This document shows positions 1-6,369 of a stretch of DNA of 6,994 nucleotides, piece by piece. Position numbers and translations under genes: made by a program. Location of the stretch: the NCBI GenBank assembly GCA_027071965.1, contig JALSYJ010000325.1, positions 1-6,994 on the forward strand. The letters are read 5' to 3'. Below the pieces are notes generated by a model. That model was not told the DNA's origin. It did not search any database and was given only the letters and a program-made list of their open reading frames with translations. This DNA comes from Robiginitomaculum sp. (GTDB taxonomy: Bacteria > Pseudomonadota > Alphaproteobacteria > Caulobacterales > Maricaulaceae). Numbering within the stretch: the first letter of the stretch is position 1; the number at the start of each line of letters is the position of its first letter.

Positions 1-73
1 GACTGAGTTGTTTATAGCCATTTTTGGGTCCTTCCATTCTGGCAGGGAACTGATCTTTTTGATCAGTGAACAT
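1..73 (-). CDS. Possible 5' end of an unrecognised gene running off the left edge
   Basis: On the minus strand an ATG at 73-71 opens a frame that stays open to the window edge, giving 24 codons. The peptide begins MFTDQKDQ and continues FPARMEGPKNGYKQLS, a hydrophilic composition that looks more like protein than intergenic DNA. An in-frame ATG at 115-113 would add 14 residues. A strong purine run AAGGAGAGG (93-85) lies between the two ATGs, about 11 nt before the inner one, and a GGACAAGA directly precedes it. With the candidate promoter at 124-152 starting RNA near 117, the inner ATG is favoured. It has the same direction as the tad genes but is separated from tadC by over 600 nt, so it is probably a separate unit. 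The family is not recognised. The fragment is too short for certainty. Confidence 0.4.
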   Translation of the reverse strand, partial: MFTDQKDQFPARMEGPKNGYKQLS

Positions 74-123
74 TCTTGTCCATACCTCTCCTTGCAACGG
101 ACACACCAAATTCATGACTTGAT

Positions 124-152
124 ATCATATTTATCTCACTGTTTTATAAGAA
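124..152 (-). promoter_or_regulatory. Possible sigma70-like promoter reading left
   Basis: On the minus strand a -10 box TATGAT (129-124), one mismatch from consensus, lies 17 nt from a poor -35 TTCTTA (152-147) in AT-rich DNA. Transcription would start near 117 and serve the candidate gene at the left edge. AT-rich DNA gives such matches by chance, so support is limited. Confidence 0.3.
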
Positions 153-197
153 TTTTTTTATTGTCTATTTAGCAAAAAATCAAATCGGCACTATTTT

Positions 198-216
198 ACC
201 TGCAAAACATGCAGGT
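198..216. repeat. Perfect 7-bp inverted repeat
   Basis: ACCTGCA (198-204) and TGCAGGT (210-216) flank a 5-nt loop. No T-run follows on either strand, so it is not a standard terminator. It could be an operator-like site or an RNA hairpin; no function can be assigned. Confidence 0.5.
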
Positions 217-248
217 GCGGCAAAATCTTCGCTGTATGATTTTGATAA

Positions 249-270
249 AATTACAGCTTGTCCTGTAATT
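249..270 (-). terminator. Possible weak terminator or isolated hairpin
   Basis: AATTACAG (249-256) and CTGTAATT (263-270) form a perfect 8-bp stem with a 6-nt loop. Read leftwards, in the direction of tad transcription, the stem runs into TTTTATC, giving a short T-rich tail. The stem is AT-rich and the tail is short, so this is at best a weak intrinsic terminator lying about 460 nt beyond the tadC stop. Confidence 0.25.
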
Positions 271-410
271 AAGGTTCAAACCCAAACCCCTTGAGTATTT
301 TCAGGTTCAAAATGAACTAAAATTTGATCTAAATCTTTTATCTATCGCATTTATCAGCCGCAAAACCCGCGCTTAAAATAGTCGCCAGGCGGCAGGACAT
401 TAAAGGAGTT

Positions 411-456
411 CTCAAGTAGCCGTTAGGCGGTAGGACATATACCCGTCCTCAAGTAG
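411..456 (+). repeat. CTCAAGTAG sub-repeats, first pair
   Basis: CTCAAGTAG occurs exactly at 411-419 and 448-456, 37 bp apart, and again at 543-551, 577-585 and 676-684. A degenerate form, CTTAAAATAG, is at 372-381. Each is followed by a short C/G-rich imperfect palindrome whose letters vary (CCGTTAGGCGG, CGAAGCGG, CCGATAGGCGA), then mostly TAGGAC and ATATACCCGTC. Confidence 0.85.
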
Positions 457-467
457 CGAAGCGGTAG

Positions 468-518
468 GACAGATAAAGACTCCCACTTTTGCTAAAAATG
501 CTAAACCTCTTATCTGTC
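468..518. repeat. 9-bp inverted repeat flanking the array tail, copy 1
   Basis: GACAGATAA (468-476) and TTATCTGTC (510-518) are perfect reverse complements separated by 33 nt holding the tail sequence CCCACTTTTGCTAAAAATGC. They link the end of one module to the head of the next. A transcript from either strand could fold into a long-looped hairpin. Confidence 0.8.
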
Positions 519-599
519 GCATTTTTGGCCGCAAAACCCGCGCTCAAGTAGCGAAGCGGTAGGACATATACCCGTCCTCAAGTAGCCGATAGGCGATAG

Positions 600-650
600 G
601 ACAGATAAAGACTCCCACTTTTGCTAAAAATGCTAAACCTCTTATCTGTC
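600..650. repeat. 9-bp inverted repeat flanking the array tail, copy 2
   Basis: Same arrangement as at 468-518, displaced by exactly 132 bp: arms at 600-608 and 642-650 with a 33-nt loop. The third tail (710-730) lacks both arms because the unit ends there against tadC. Confidence 0.8.
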
Positions 651-731
651 GCATTTTTGAACCGCAAAACCCGCGCTCAAGTAGCGAAGCGGTAGCGCAA
701 GCAAGAGTTCCCACTTTTGCTAAAAATGCTT

Positions 732-1700
732 CTAGCTCCCCAATTGCTGGAATTTTATGATTGCCGGGCCAAGTACGACCACAAACAAGACGGGCAGGAA
801 AAATATAATCATCGGCACTGTCAGTTTTGCAGGCAGGGAAGCTGCTTTTTTCTCTGCCTGCGCCATACGCATTTCACGGTTTTCCTTGGCCATGACCCGC
901 AAGGAAGCTCCCAAGGGTGTCCCGTATTTTTCCGCCTGAATTAGCGATGTAGCCACTGCTTTTACACCCGGGTGATTAGTCCGGCTCGCCAGATTTTCAT
1001 ATGCTTGCCTGCGCTCTTGAAGATAAGAAAGCTCAGCAGTTGTAAGCGACATTTCCTCAGCAAGTTCAATTGAATTGACACCAACTTCAGCAGCAACCTT
1101 GCCAAATGCAGCCTCAATTGACATGCCCGACTCCACACAAATCAACAACAAATCCAAGGCATCAGGAAACGCCTTCATAATTGATTCCCGGCGCTTAGCC
1201 GCAATGTTGTCAATATAAATGCCAGGAGCATAATAGCCGGCAACTAGCATGCCAAAGGCTATGGCAAACCGAACCATTGGTGACTTGCCAAAATCATTGA
1301 ACAAGAACAAATAAGCTAGACCAAAAATAAACAACCCAATAGGGGCAACAAGCCGAAAGAAGTAAAAAGCCATAATCGGGCCCTGCCCGCGCAGACCAGC
1401 CTGCAACAGTCTTGACTGCAGGGCAGTGTCTTCAAGTAGTGTGCTTAAATTCAGCTTGCTGACCACGTCGGTCATAAAGCCTTTGGATTCTCCGCGCAAA
1501 TTGGTCTTTTTGAGTAATGCCTCCCGGTTTCGTTTGCGCAATTGCTCACGCCTGGTTGCCACAGACTTCAGCCTTCCTGCAAACTTGTTCCCGCCAAATA
1601 GCGGCCCGATCAGGGTTAAAACCGTTGCAAAAGTGACAATTGCAGCAAAAGCTGTAACCAGAAATTCCGGATCAACCAATGTTTGCAGAGAAAAGTCCAT
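732..1700 (-). CDS. tadC: Tad pilus inner-membrane platform protein TadC (CpaH)
   Basis: 322 residues, the second T2SSF-domain platform protein, expected to work with TadB. Hydrophobic segments are at about 12-34, 110-134, 144-162 and 294-315. A basic, charged cytoplasmic stretch lies at 42-75. The T2SSF domain runs from about 170 to 312 and shows FPDALDLLLICVESGMSIEAAF (178-199), SLIQAEKYGTPLGASLRVM (252-270) and the final membrane helix KLTVPMIIFFLPVLFVVVLGPAII (292-315), all typical of TadC. ATG at 1700 is 15 nt after the tadB stop. The ribosome site is weak (GGTAAACGTAAA), and re-initiation from tadB is likely. TAG at 734-732 is one base from the last repeat copy (710-730). Length is normal, so the repeat has not visibly shortened the protein. 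No tadD follows. Confidence 0.95.
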   Translation of the reverse strand: MDFSLQTLVDPEFLVTAFAAIVTFATVLTLIGPLFGGNKFAGRLKSVATRREQLRKRNREALLKKTNLRGESKGFMTDVVSKLNLSTLLEDTALQSRLLQAGLRGQGPIMAFYFFRLVAPIGLFIFGLAYLFLFNDFGKSPMVRFAIAFGMLVAGYYAPGIYIDNIAAKRRESIMKAFPDALDLLLICVESGMSIEAAFGKVAAEVGVNSIELAEEMSLTTAELSYLQERRQAYENLASRTNHPGVKAVATSLIQAEKYGTPLGASLRVMAKENREMRMAQAEKKAASLPAKLTVPMIIFFLPVLFVVVLGPAIIKFQQLGS

Positions 1701-1715
1701 TTTACGTTTACCAAG

Positions 1716-2711
1716 CTAGATATTAAAATTGATCATTTTTTTCATTACAAAAATTCCGCAGGCCATCCAGAATATACCGCCAGCCAGCATTAACTGGCCA
1801 TTGGGTTCAGTAAACATCAGCATCATATAGGCCGGAGTGGTGATATAAACTATCCCCATCACAAATGGCGGAAGCGAACCAATAATCATTGAAGAGGCCT
1901 TGGCCTCGGATGACATTGCCTGAATTTTTTCGCGCATCATTTTCCGTGCGCGTAAAACCGACGACAAATTACCCAGAGCCTCGGCCAGATTGCCGCCGGT
2001 TTTTTGCTGAATAGTCAACACTATGGTGAAAAAGTTTAATTCAGACAACGGCATGCGGTGATACATTTTTTGTAGTCCTGTTGACAAATCCACACCGACC
2101 GATTGGCCTTCCACCAGTAATTTGAACTCCGGGCCCACCGGAGCAGGAGATTCGCGAGCAATAATCTGCAGACATTCATTAAGCGGCAGCCCGGATTTTA
2201 CACCACGAACAATAATGTCGATGGCATTGGAAAATTCCAGCGAGAACTTTTTCATACGACGCTTGCGCAAGAAACCCAACACCCACCGGGGCAGGCCAAT
2301 GCCTATACCTACCGCCAGACCTGCAGCGATCAAAGGTGGGCGCCCTAAAAACATCAATATGCCGAAGACTGTCACACCGATGACAATAGAACCCAGCCAG
2401 AAATGACTTGGCAGCCAGGTAAGTCCAGCCTGTTGAATCTGACTTTTTAATGTGAGGGTCTGTTTGCGTTGCTGTTTCTGATGCTGTTCCAGATCTTTTA
2501 GAGTCTCTTGAACCTGCTTGCGCCTGCTACTGGCCACATCAAGTGCCGATACGGATTTTTTACCGCGTTTCAACCCGCCAGGGTCTACGGATTTCAAACG
2601 CCGCGAGCTGACTGTTTTTTGACTACCGCCAACAAATACCCAGCCAACACCTACCACGCTGACAAAAGCCAGCACCGCCACCAGAACCAAAGTTAAGCTA
2701 TCATCCATCAT
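1716..2711 (-). CDS. tadB: Tad pilus inner-membrane platform protein TadB (CpaG)
   Basis: 331 residues with a T2SSF/GspF-type domain. TadB pairs with TadC to form the inner-membrane platform that couples the CpaF ATPase to pilus assembly. An N-terminal membrane segment (about 7-28) is followed by a basic, Gln/Lys-rich cytoplasmic stretch (31-95) with coiled-coil character around 62-93. Hydrophobic segments lie at about 104-122 and 126-145. The cytoplasmic T2SSF region (about 155-270) carries FSNAIDIIVRGVKSGLPLNECL (160-181) and TIQQKTGGNLAEALGNLS (233-250). Two more hydrophobic segments are at about 274-296 and 307-323. The ATG overlaps the cpaF TGA as ATGA, implying coupled translation. A second ATG directly follows the first, so the true start could be one codon later. 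TadB is told from TadC by operon position and the QQKTGGNL motif. Confidence 0.94.
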   Translation of the reverse strand: MMDDSLTLVLVAVLAFVSVVGVGWVFVGGSQKTVSSRRLKSVDPGGLKRGKKSVSALDVASSRRKQVQETLKDLEQHQKQQRKQTLTLKSQIQQAGLTWLPSHFWLGSIVIGVTVFGILMFLGRPPLIAAGLAVGIGIGLPRWVLGFLRKRRMKKFSLEFSNAIDIIVRGVKSGLPLNECLQIIARESPAPVGPEFKLLVEGQSVGVDLSTGLQKMYHRMPLSELNFFTIVLTIQQKTGGNLAEALGNLSSVLRARKMMREKIQAMSSEAKASSMIIGSLPPFVMGIVYITTPAYMMLMFTEPNGQLMLAGGIFWMACGIFVMKKMINFNI

Positions 2712-4159
2712 ATCTCTGATGCGTCCAGCGCCTCGGCCAGTTCCCCTTCCAGTCCATAATAGCGGGCCCGATCCCAGAAGTTGGGCCGGGCGATACCGGT
2801 TGAGTTATGCTGGCCCGCAATATTGCCGTTTTCGTCTTCGCCCTTAATTTCATACAAGAAAATGTCCTGGGTAATTATCACATCTCCTTCCATGCCCAGC
2901 ACTTCGGTAACATGGGTGATTTTACGAGAACCGTCCCGTAGTCTGGCTGCCTGAATAATTACATCAATAGAGCCGGCAATCATTTCACGGATTGTACGCG
3001 AGGGCAGATTAAACCCGCCCATGGTAATCATGGACTCAAGCCGCGACAGAGACTCACGCGGACTATTGGCATGAATGGTGCCCATTGATCCGTCATGCCC
3101 GGTATTCATGGCTTGCAGTAAATCAAAGGCTTCCTGCCCACGCACCTCCCCGACAATTATACGCTCAGGGCGCATTCGCAGGCAGTTTTTGACCAGATCG
3201 GTCATCGTGACCATGCCGGTGCCTTCCAGATTTGGCGGACGGGTTTCAAGTCGAACCACATGTGGTTGCTGTAATTGCAATTCAGCAGCATCTTCACAGG
3301 TAATAACCCGCTCATCAGGATCAATGTAAGCCGTCAGGCAGTTTAATAATGTGGTTTTCCCGGAACCAGTACCTCCGGAAATCAGTACATTACAGCGACT
3401 TGCCCCAATAATACCAAGTACCTTTGCACCGTGCGGGGTAATCGAATTAAACTTGACCAGATCATCAAGCTTTAATTTGTCTTTTTTGAATTTTCTGATG
3501 GTCAGGGTCGGGCCATCCAGCGCCAAAGGCGGCGCAATCACATTAACCCTGGAGCCATCCATAAGACGCGCATCACAAATAGGACTGGATTCATCAACCC
3601 GCCGGCCAACCTGACTCACAATGCGCTGGCAAATATTCATCAATTGTCCGTTATCGCGAAAACGAACCCCGGTTTTCTCAATCTTGCCACCAACCTCGAT
3701 AAATACGGAATCAGCGCCATTTACCATTATGTCTGCAATATCATCACGGGCCAGCAATGGCTCCAAAGGCCCAAAGCCCAATACATCGTTACAGATATCT
3801 TCCAGCAGGCTTTCCTGCTCTGCAATCGACATTACTACATTTTTAATTGAAATGATCTCGGTGACGATATCACGAATTTCTTCAGCGGCACTTGCATTGT
3901 CTAACTGTGCCAGTTGTGACAGATCAATTGTGTCGATCAACGCGTTAAAAATGGTGGTTTTAACCGCATAATATTCGTCTGAACGCTGCGGCATCATATC
4001 ATCTGATTTACTGGCAACGGCCTTTGCCGGCACGGGCTTGGGTTCGACAGCTTTGGAAGTCGAGGCTGCAGCCTTATCTTCCATTGCTGGCGCAGCATCC
4101 GGTTTTACCGTCCTCTGAGACTGCCTATCTGGTGCATCTATTATACGTTTGCCAAACAT
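2708..4159 (-). CDS. cpaF: Tad pilus assembly ATPase CpaF (TadA)
   Basis: 483 residues, a type II/IV secretion (GspE/VirB11-like) hexameric ATPase in the cytoplasm that powers assembly of the Flp pilus; family members also drive retraction. Residues 1-60 are a low-complexity Ala/Lys/Pro/Ser linker. The N-terminal domain covers about 65-235, with GFGPLEPLL at 128-136 and IMVNG at 144-148. The ATPase core is complete: Walker A GGTGSGKTT at 262-270, the Asp box VITCEDAAELQL at 286-297, Walker B-like IIVGEVRGQEAFDLLQAM at 334-351, and the His box TGHDGSMGTIHAN at 353-365. Near the C-terminus is RPNFWDRARYYGL (458-470). ATG at 4159 has AGGA with a 5-nt spacer, which supports this start. The TGA stop overlaps the tadB ATG by 4 nt. 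All catalytic motifs are present, so it should be active. Confidence 0.97.
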   Translation of the reverse strand: MFGKRIIDAPDRQSQRTVKPDAAPAMEDKAAASTSKAVEPKPVPAKAVASKSDDMMPQRSDEYYAVKTTIFNALIDTIDLSQLAQLDNASAAEEIRDIVTEIISIKNVVMSIAEQESLLEDICNDVLGFGPLEPLLARDDIADIMVNGADSVFIEVGGKIEKTGVRFRDNGQLMNICQRIVSQVGRRVDESSPICDARLMDGSRVNVIAPPLALDGPTLTIRKFKKDKLKLDDLVKFNSITPHGAKVLGIIGASRCNVLISGGTGSGKTTLLNCLTAYIDPDERVITCEDAAELQLQQPHVVRLETRPPNLEGTGMVTMTDLVKNCLRMRPERIIVGEVRGQEAFDLLQAMNTGHDGSMGTIHANSPRESLSRLESMITMGGFNLPSRTIREMIAGSIDVIIQAARLRDGSRKITHVTEVLGMEGDVIITQDIFLYEIKGEDENGNIAGQHNSTGIARPNFWDRARYYGLEGELAEALDASEI

Positions 4160-4174
4160 TTTTATCCTGACAGA

Positions 4175-5629
4175 TTATTTGCGACCAAGCAGTTTTCCTA
4201 GCAAGCCGGTTTTTCTTTCGCCAGAAACCTCCCGACCGGTCAAAACCGCAGCCAGCGACTGAATACCCATAACCGCTTTTGAGCCAGTGTTAATCTCCGA
4301 CAACATCTGGCCGTTATTGTTGGCCTGACCATACAATTCCGGCTCAAACGGCAATACCAGTGTCGGCTCTTCCCCCAGAGCTTCGGCAAAATCTTTCACC
4401 GAAATTTCCGGGCGTTTTGGAACTCCCACCTGATTGACAACGATTTTTGGCGGGCCGTCATTGGCCCTACGGCTTTTAAGTAAATCGTACATATTCTTGG
4501 CATTGCGCAGACACGCCAGATCAGGAGACGCTACAATCACCACATCATCAGCCCCCAGCAATGTATTTTTTACCCAGCCTGTCCAAATGTGCGGCATATC
4601 AAGAATTACATATGGAACTGTTGAGCGCACTTCTGAGATTACAGTTTCATAGGCTTCCGGCTTTAGCTCCCACTCCCTGTCCAGCGTTGCCGGAGCCGTA
4701 AACAAGGATAATCGATCAGTACATCTGGTGGTTAAACGCTCCAGCAAAACATCATCAACCCGCTCCGGCTCTGCCAATGCCTCACCAATGCCCTGATTTG
4801 TATCATGATTAAAATCAAGTCCCGCCGTGCCAAAGGACAGATCAAGATCAACTATGGTTGCATCAACGCGCAGGATTTCTGCGATTTGCCATGCCACATT
4901 ATGGGCTATGGTCGAAGACCCTACCCCGCCCTTGGCTCCGATCACGGCTGTAACTTTACCTGCAAATGGCTTGTCAGGATCAGCAAACAGGCCAGAGATT
5001 GTACGTACCACCTGAATAGGAGCCAAAGGAGGCACCAGATATTCACTTACCCCACGCCGCGTTAGTTCACGATATAATGAAATATCATTAACTGCACCAA
5101 TAATCACTACTTTGGTGCCAGCATCACACACCGCAGCCAACTCATCCAATTGGTCAAATAAACCGCGCCCTCGCATGCCGGATTCGATCAGGATTAAATT
5201 TGGAGTGCTCTCATCATGAAACTGCTCAATAGCTGCCGGCAAGCCGCCCATTGCAATAGAAAAATGCCCACGCGCCATTCTGCGATCTGCGGCTGTTCGC
5301 TCGATCATTTGTGCCGTTTCCGGACGTTCACAAAATGCCATGACAGTAATTCTTGGCACCGGGGCTATAGTTTCGCCCTGGTCGGAAAATTCATCAATGG
5401 CCGGTGCAACATATGCCGGTTCCGGCGGCGGTGATGGATTTGCCATTGCAGGCGCCGCAACCATCGGAGGTGCGACCTCCGGCTCGCCAATATTACCTGT
5501 TGCCGAAGCACCAAAAACCGAACCTGATTCTGCAACCGGTGGCAGATCCGGGCCGTTGTCCCACTCGCTGGGTACAGCAAATGCATCCGCAGGATCAAAT
5601 TGATCAATAGGGTCGTTTGCCTGACTCAT
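4175..5629 (-). CDS. cpaE: Pilus assembly/localisation ATPase-like protein CpaE (TadZ)
   Basis: 484 residues. CpaE/TadZ is a MinD/ParA-superfamily protein that places the Tad machinery, often at a pole. Residues 1-90 are a Pro/Ala-rich, probably disordered leader. Residues about 93-210 form an atypical receiver-like domain: the beta-3 position where a receiver has its phospho-Asp reads LILIES (145-150), so it is unlikely to be phosphorylated. Residues about 224-465 are the ATPase-like domain. The deviant Walker A is GAKGGVGSST (231-240), keeping signature Lys233 but with Ser at 238 where the second P-loop lysine would be. DLDLSFG at 261-267 is the A' region, and VILDMP at 341-346 is Walker B. 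ATG at 5629 follows AGAGGA closely. It lies 44 nt after cpaD, the widest gap in the operon, and 15 nt before cpaF. Its short basic C-terminus is GKLLGRK. Confidence 0.95.
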   Translation of the reverse strand: MSQANDPIDQFDPADAFAVPSEWDNGPDLPPVAESGSVFGASATGNIGEPEVAPPMVAAPAMANPSPPPEPAYVAPAIDEFSDQGETIAPVPRITVMAFCERPETAQMIERTAADRRMARGHFSIAMGGLPAAIEQFHDESTPNLILIESGMRGRGLFDQLDELAAVCDAGTKVVIIGAVNDISLYRELTRRGVSEYLVPPLAPIQVVRTISGLFADPDKPFAGKVTAVIGAKGGVGSSTIAHNVAWQIAEILRVDATIVDLDLSFGTAGLDFNHDTNQGIGEALAEPERVDDVLLERLTTRCTDRLSLFTAPATLDREWELKPEAYETVISEVRSTVPYVILDMPHIWTGWVKNTLLGADDVVIVASPDLACLRNAKNMYDLLKSRRANDGPPKIVVNQVGVPKRPEISVKDFAEALGEEPTLVLPFEPELYGQANNNGQMLSEINTGSKAVMGIQSLAAVLTGREVSGERKTGLLGKLLGRK

Positions 5630-5673
5630 TTTCCTCTTTCCAGATTTTCCAGAATATTCATCACTGTTTCCAC

Positions 5674-6357
5674 CTATTCCACCGCATCGCTTACGCTGGC
5701 ACTTTCATCTGATGAGCGCTCAACGCCTGTGGCTTCGCCTTCGACATATTTGCCATAACTGACCAGCCGCCTATCCGTAGAAGCAGTGCCTTGCTCACGC
5801 GGAGCAATCAAATCATGAGGATTGGCGATCATTGCTGCCGTATTTGCTGCCAGTGTGCAGCCAAAATTTGCTGCAGTCTTATTGCTAAACGAATTGGCCA
5901 AATTCTGACTTGCGACCGTACACCCCTTTGCCGTGGCAATATAGCGCCGGAAACTCAACACCACCGGAGGCGCCGCCTGTCCTGTGGCCTGATAATGACC
6001 ACCAGCCATTTGTTGCCAGCTCAGACCCTGCTCATATAAAATCTGCCGGGTTTGGGCTGCAACTGCAACTGCGCTTTGGGCATTGGACCCACCTGCCGGA
6101 ATAGTCAGCGCAACCGGCCCACGGCCCTGCGCACGCCATGATTTTACAAATTGCCTGACGGCTGCTTTTTGCGCCAGCGAAAGACCGGCATCATCCGGGC
6201 CTACCACCAGATTAAGTCGTTCATTTTTTTCTTCCACAGCGATTCTGTGCTGGTCACCGGGTAATTTCCATGCACTTTGACTGCGAGGAGCAGCGCAGGC
6301 AGAAACCAGCAAGATCAGCGATGGCAGGGCTATTGTGTGCAAGGGATATATCTTCAT
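5674..6357 (-). CDS. cpaD: Tad pilus biogenesis lipoprotein CpaD
   Basis: 227 residues. CpaD-family proteins are lipoproteins that accompany the CpaC secretin in alphaproteobacterial Tad systems. The N-terminus is a lipoprotein signal: a short basic start (MK), a hydrophobic run at residues 8-18, and the lipobox V-S-A-C with the lipidated cysteine at residue 21. The rest is predicted periplasmic. The most diagnostic part is the C-terminal half, with cysteines at 146 and 167 in the setting NFGCTLAANTAAMIANPHDL, a hallmark of CpaD, followed by a hydrophilic tail. The two cysteines could form a disulfide (inference). An AGGA Shine-Dalgarno core sits about 10 nt before ATG at 6357, within the TTAGGACTG that includes the cpaC stop, so translation may be coupled. 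Length is normal for the family and no damage is seen. Confidence 0.93.
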   Translation of the reverse strand: MKIYPLHTIALPSLILLVSACAAPRSQSAWKLPGDQHRIAVEEKNERLNLVVGPDDAGLSLAQKAAVRQFVKSWRAQGRGPVALTIPAGGSNAQSAVAVAAQTRQILYEQGLSWQQMAGGHYQATGQAAPPVVLSFRRYIATAKGCTVASQNLANSFSNKTAANFGCTLAANTAAMIANPHDLIAPREQGTASTDRRLVSYGKYVEGEATGVERSSDESASVSDAVE

Positions 6358-6369
6358 GGTGTATCAGTC

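Larger units (their letters stand above)
116..330. other. AT-rich intergenic region without a gene
   Basis: Together with the repeat array this fills the 600-nt space between tadC and the left-edge frame. It contains the inverted repeats at 198-216 and 249-270, a direct repeat AGGTTCAAA at 272-280 and 303-311, and a small palindrome GTTCA-AAA-TGAAC at 305-317. No open frame with protein-like content and no tRNA-like or other known RNA fold was seen. Confidence 0.6.
331..730. repeat. Composite nested repeat array downstream of tadC
   Basis: Three modules in the same orientation, each read on the plus strand as head, core, sub-repeats and tail. The head is close to CCTCTTATCTGTCGCATTTT (degenerate at 331-357, then 506-528 and 638-661). 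The core CCGCAAAACCCGCGCT is exact at 358-373, 529-544 and 662-677. The tail CCCACTTTTGCTAAAAATGC begins at 482, 614 and 710. Between core and tail lie sub-repeats of 34-37 bp beginning CTCAAGTAG: three in the first module (one degenerate), two in the second, one in the third. The second and third tails are 132 and 228 bp from the first. The first module is the most diverged at its head. There is no long open frame with protein-like content. The origin is unknown; it could be a genome-wide intergenic repeat family or a structured RNA or DNA element. Confidence 0.9.

Noticed and set aside
49..67. Terminator hairpin ACTGATC-TTTTT-GATCAGT
   Set aside because: The 7-bp stem is perfect, but neither strand has a T-run after it and it falls within the candidate left-edge coding frame, where it encodes DQKDQ.
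2..172. Plus-strand open frame of about 57 codons at the left edge
   Set aside because: It has no start in the window, its composition is unlike protein (Cys/His/Ser/Leu/Ile-rich), and it is the exact antisense register of the more plausible minus-strand frame.
331..730. CRISPR array
   Set aside because: The repeats touch or nest in one another, spacing is irregular, the sequences between them are themselves repeated rather than unique spacers, and no cas gene is present.
717..944. Plus-strand frame starting in the last repeat copy
   Set aside because: It is antisense to the 3' end of tadC and gives a Cys/His/Gln-rich peptide with no family features. Other plus-strand frames over the tad genes are rejected for the same reason.
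5365..5607. Minus-strand 80-residue frame inside cpaE
   Set aside because: It is an out-of-frame shadow of the Pro/Ala-rich CpaE leader and gives an Arg/Leu/His-rich sequence without a ribosome site.
5637..5653. Direct repeat TTTCCAGA twice in the cpaD-cpaE gap
   Set aside because: Two 8-bp copies with a 9-bp period next to a ribosome site can arise by chance, and no promoter-like pattern accompanies them.
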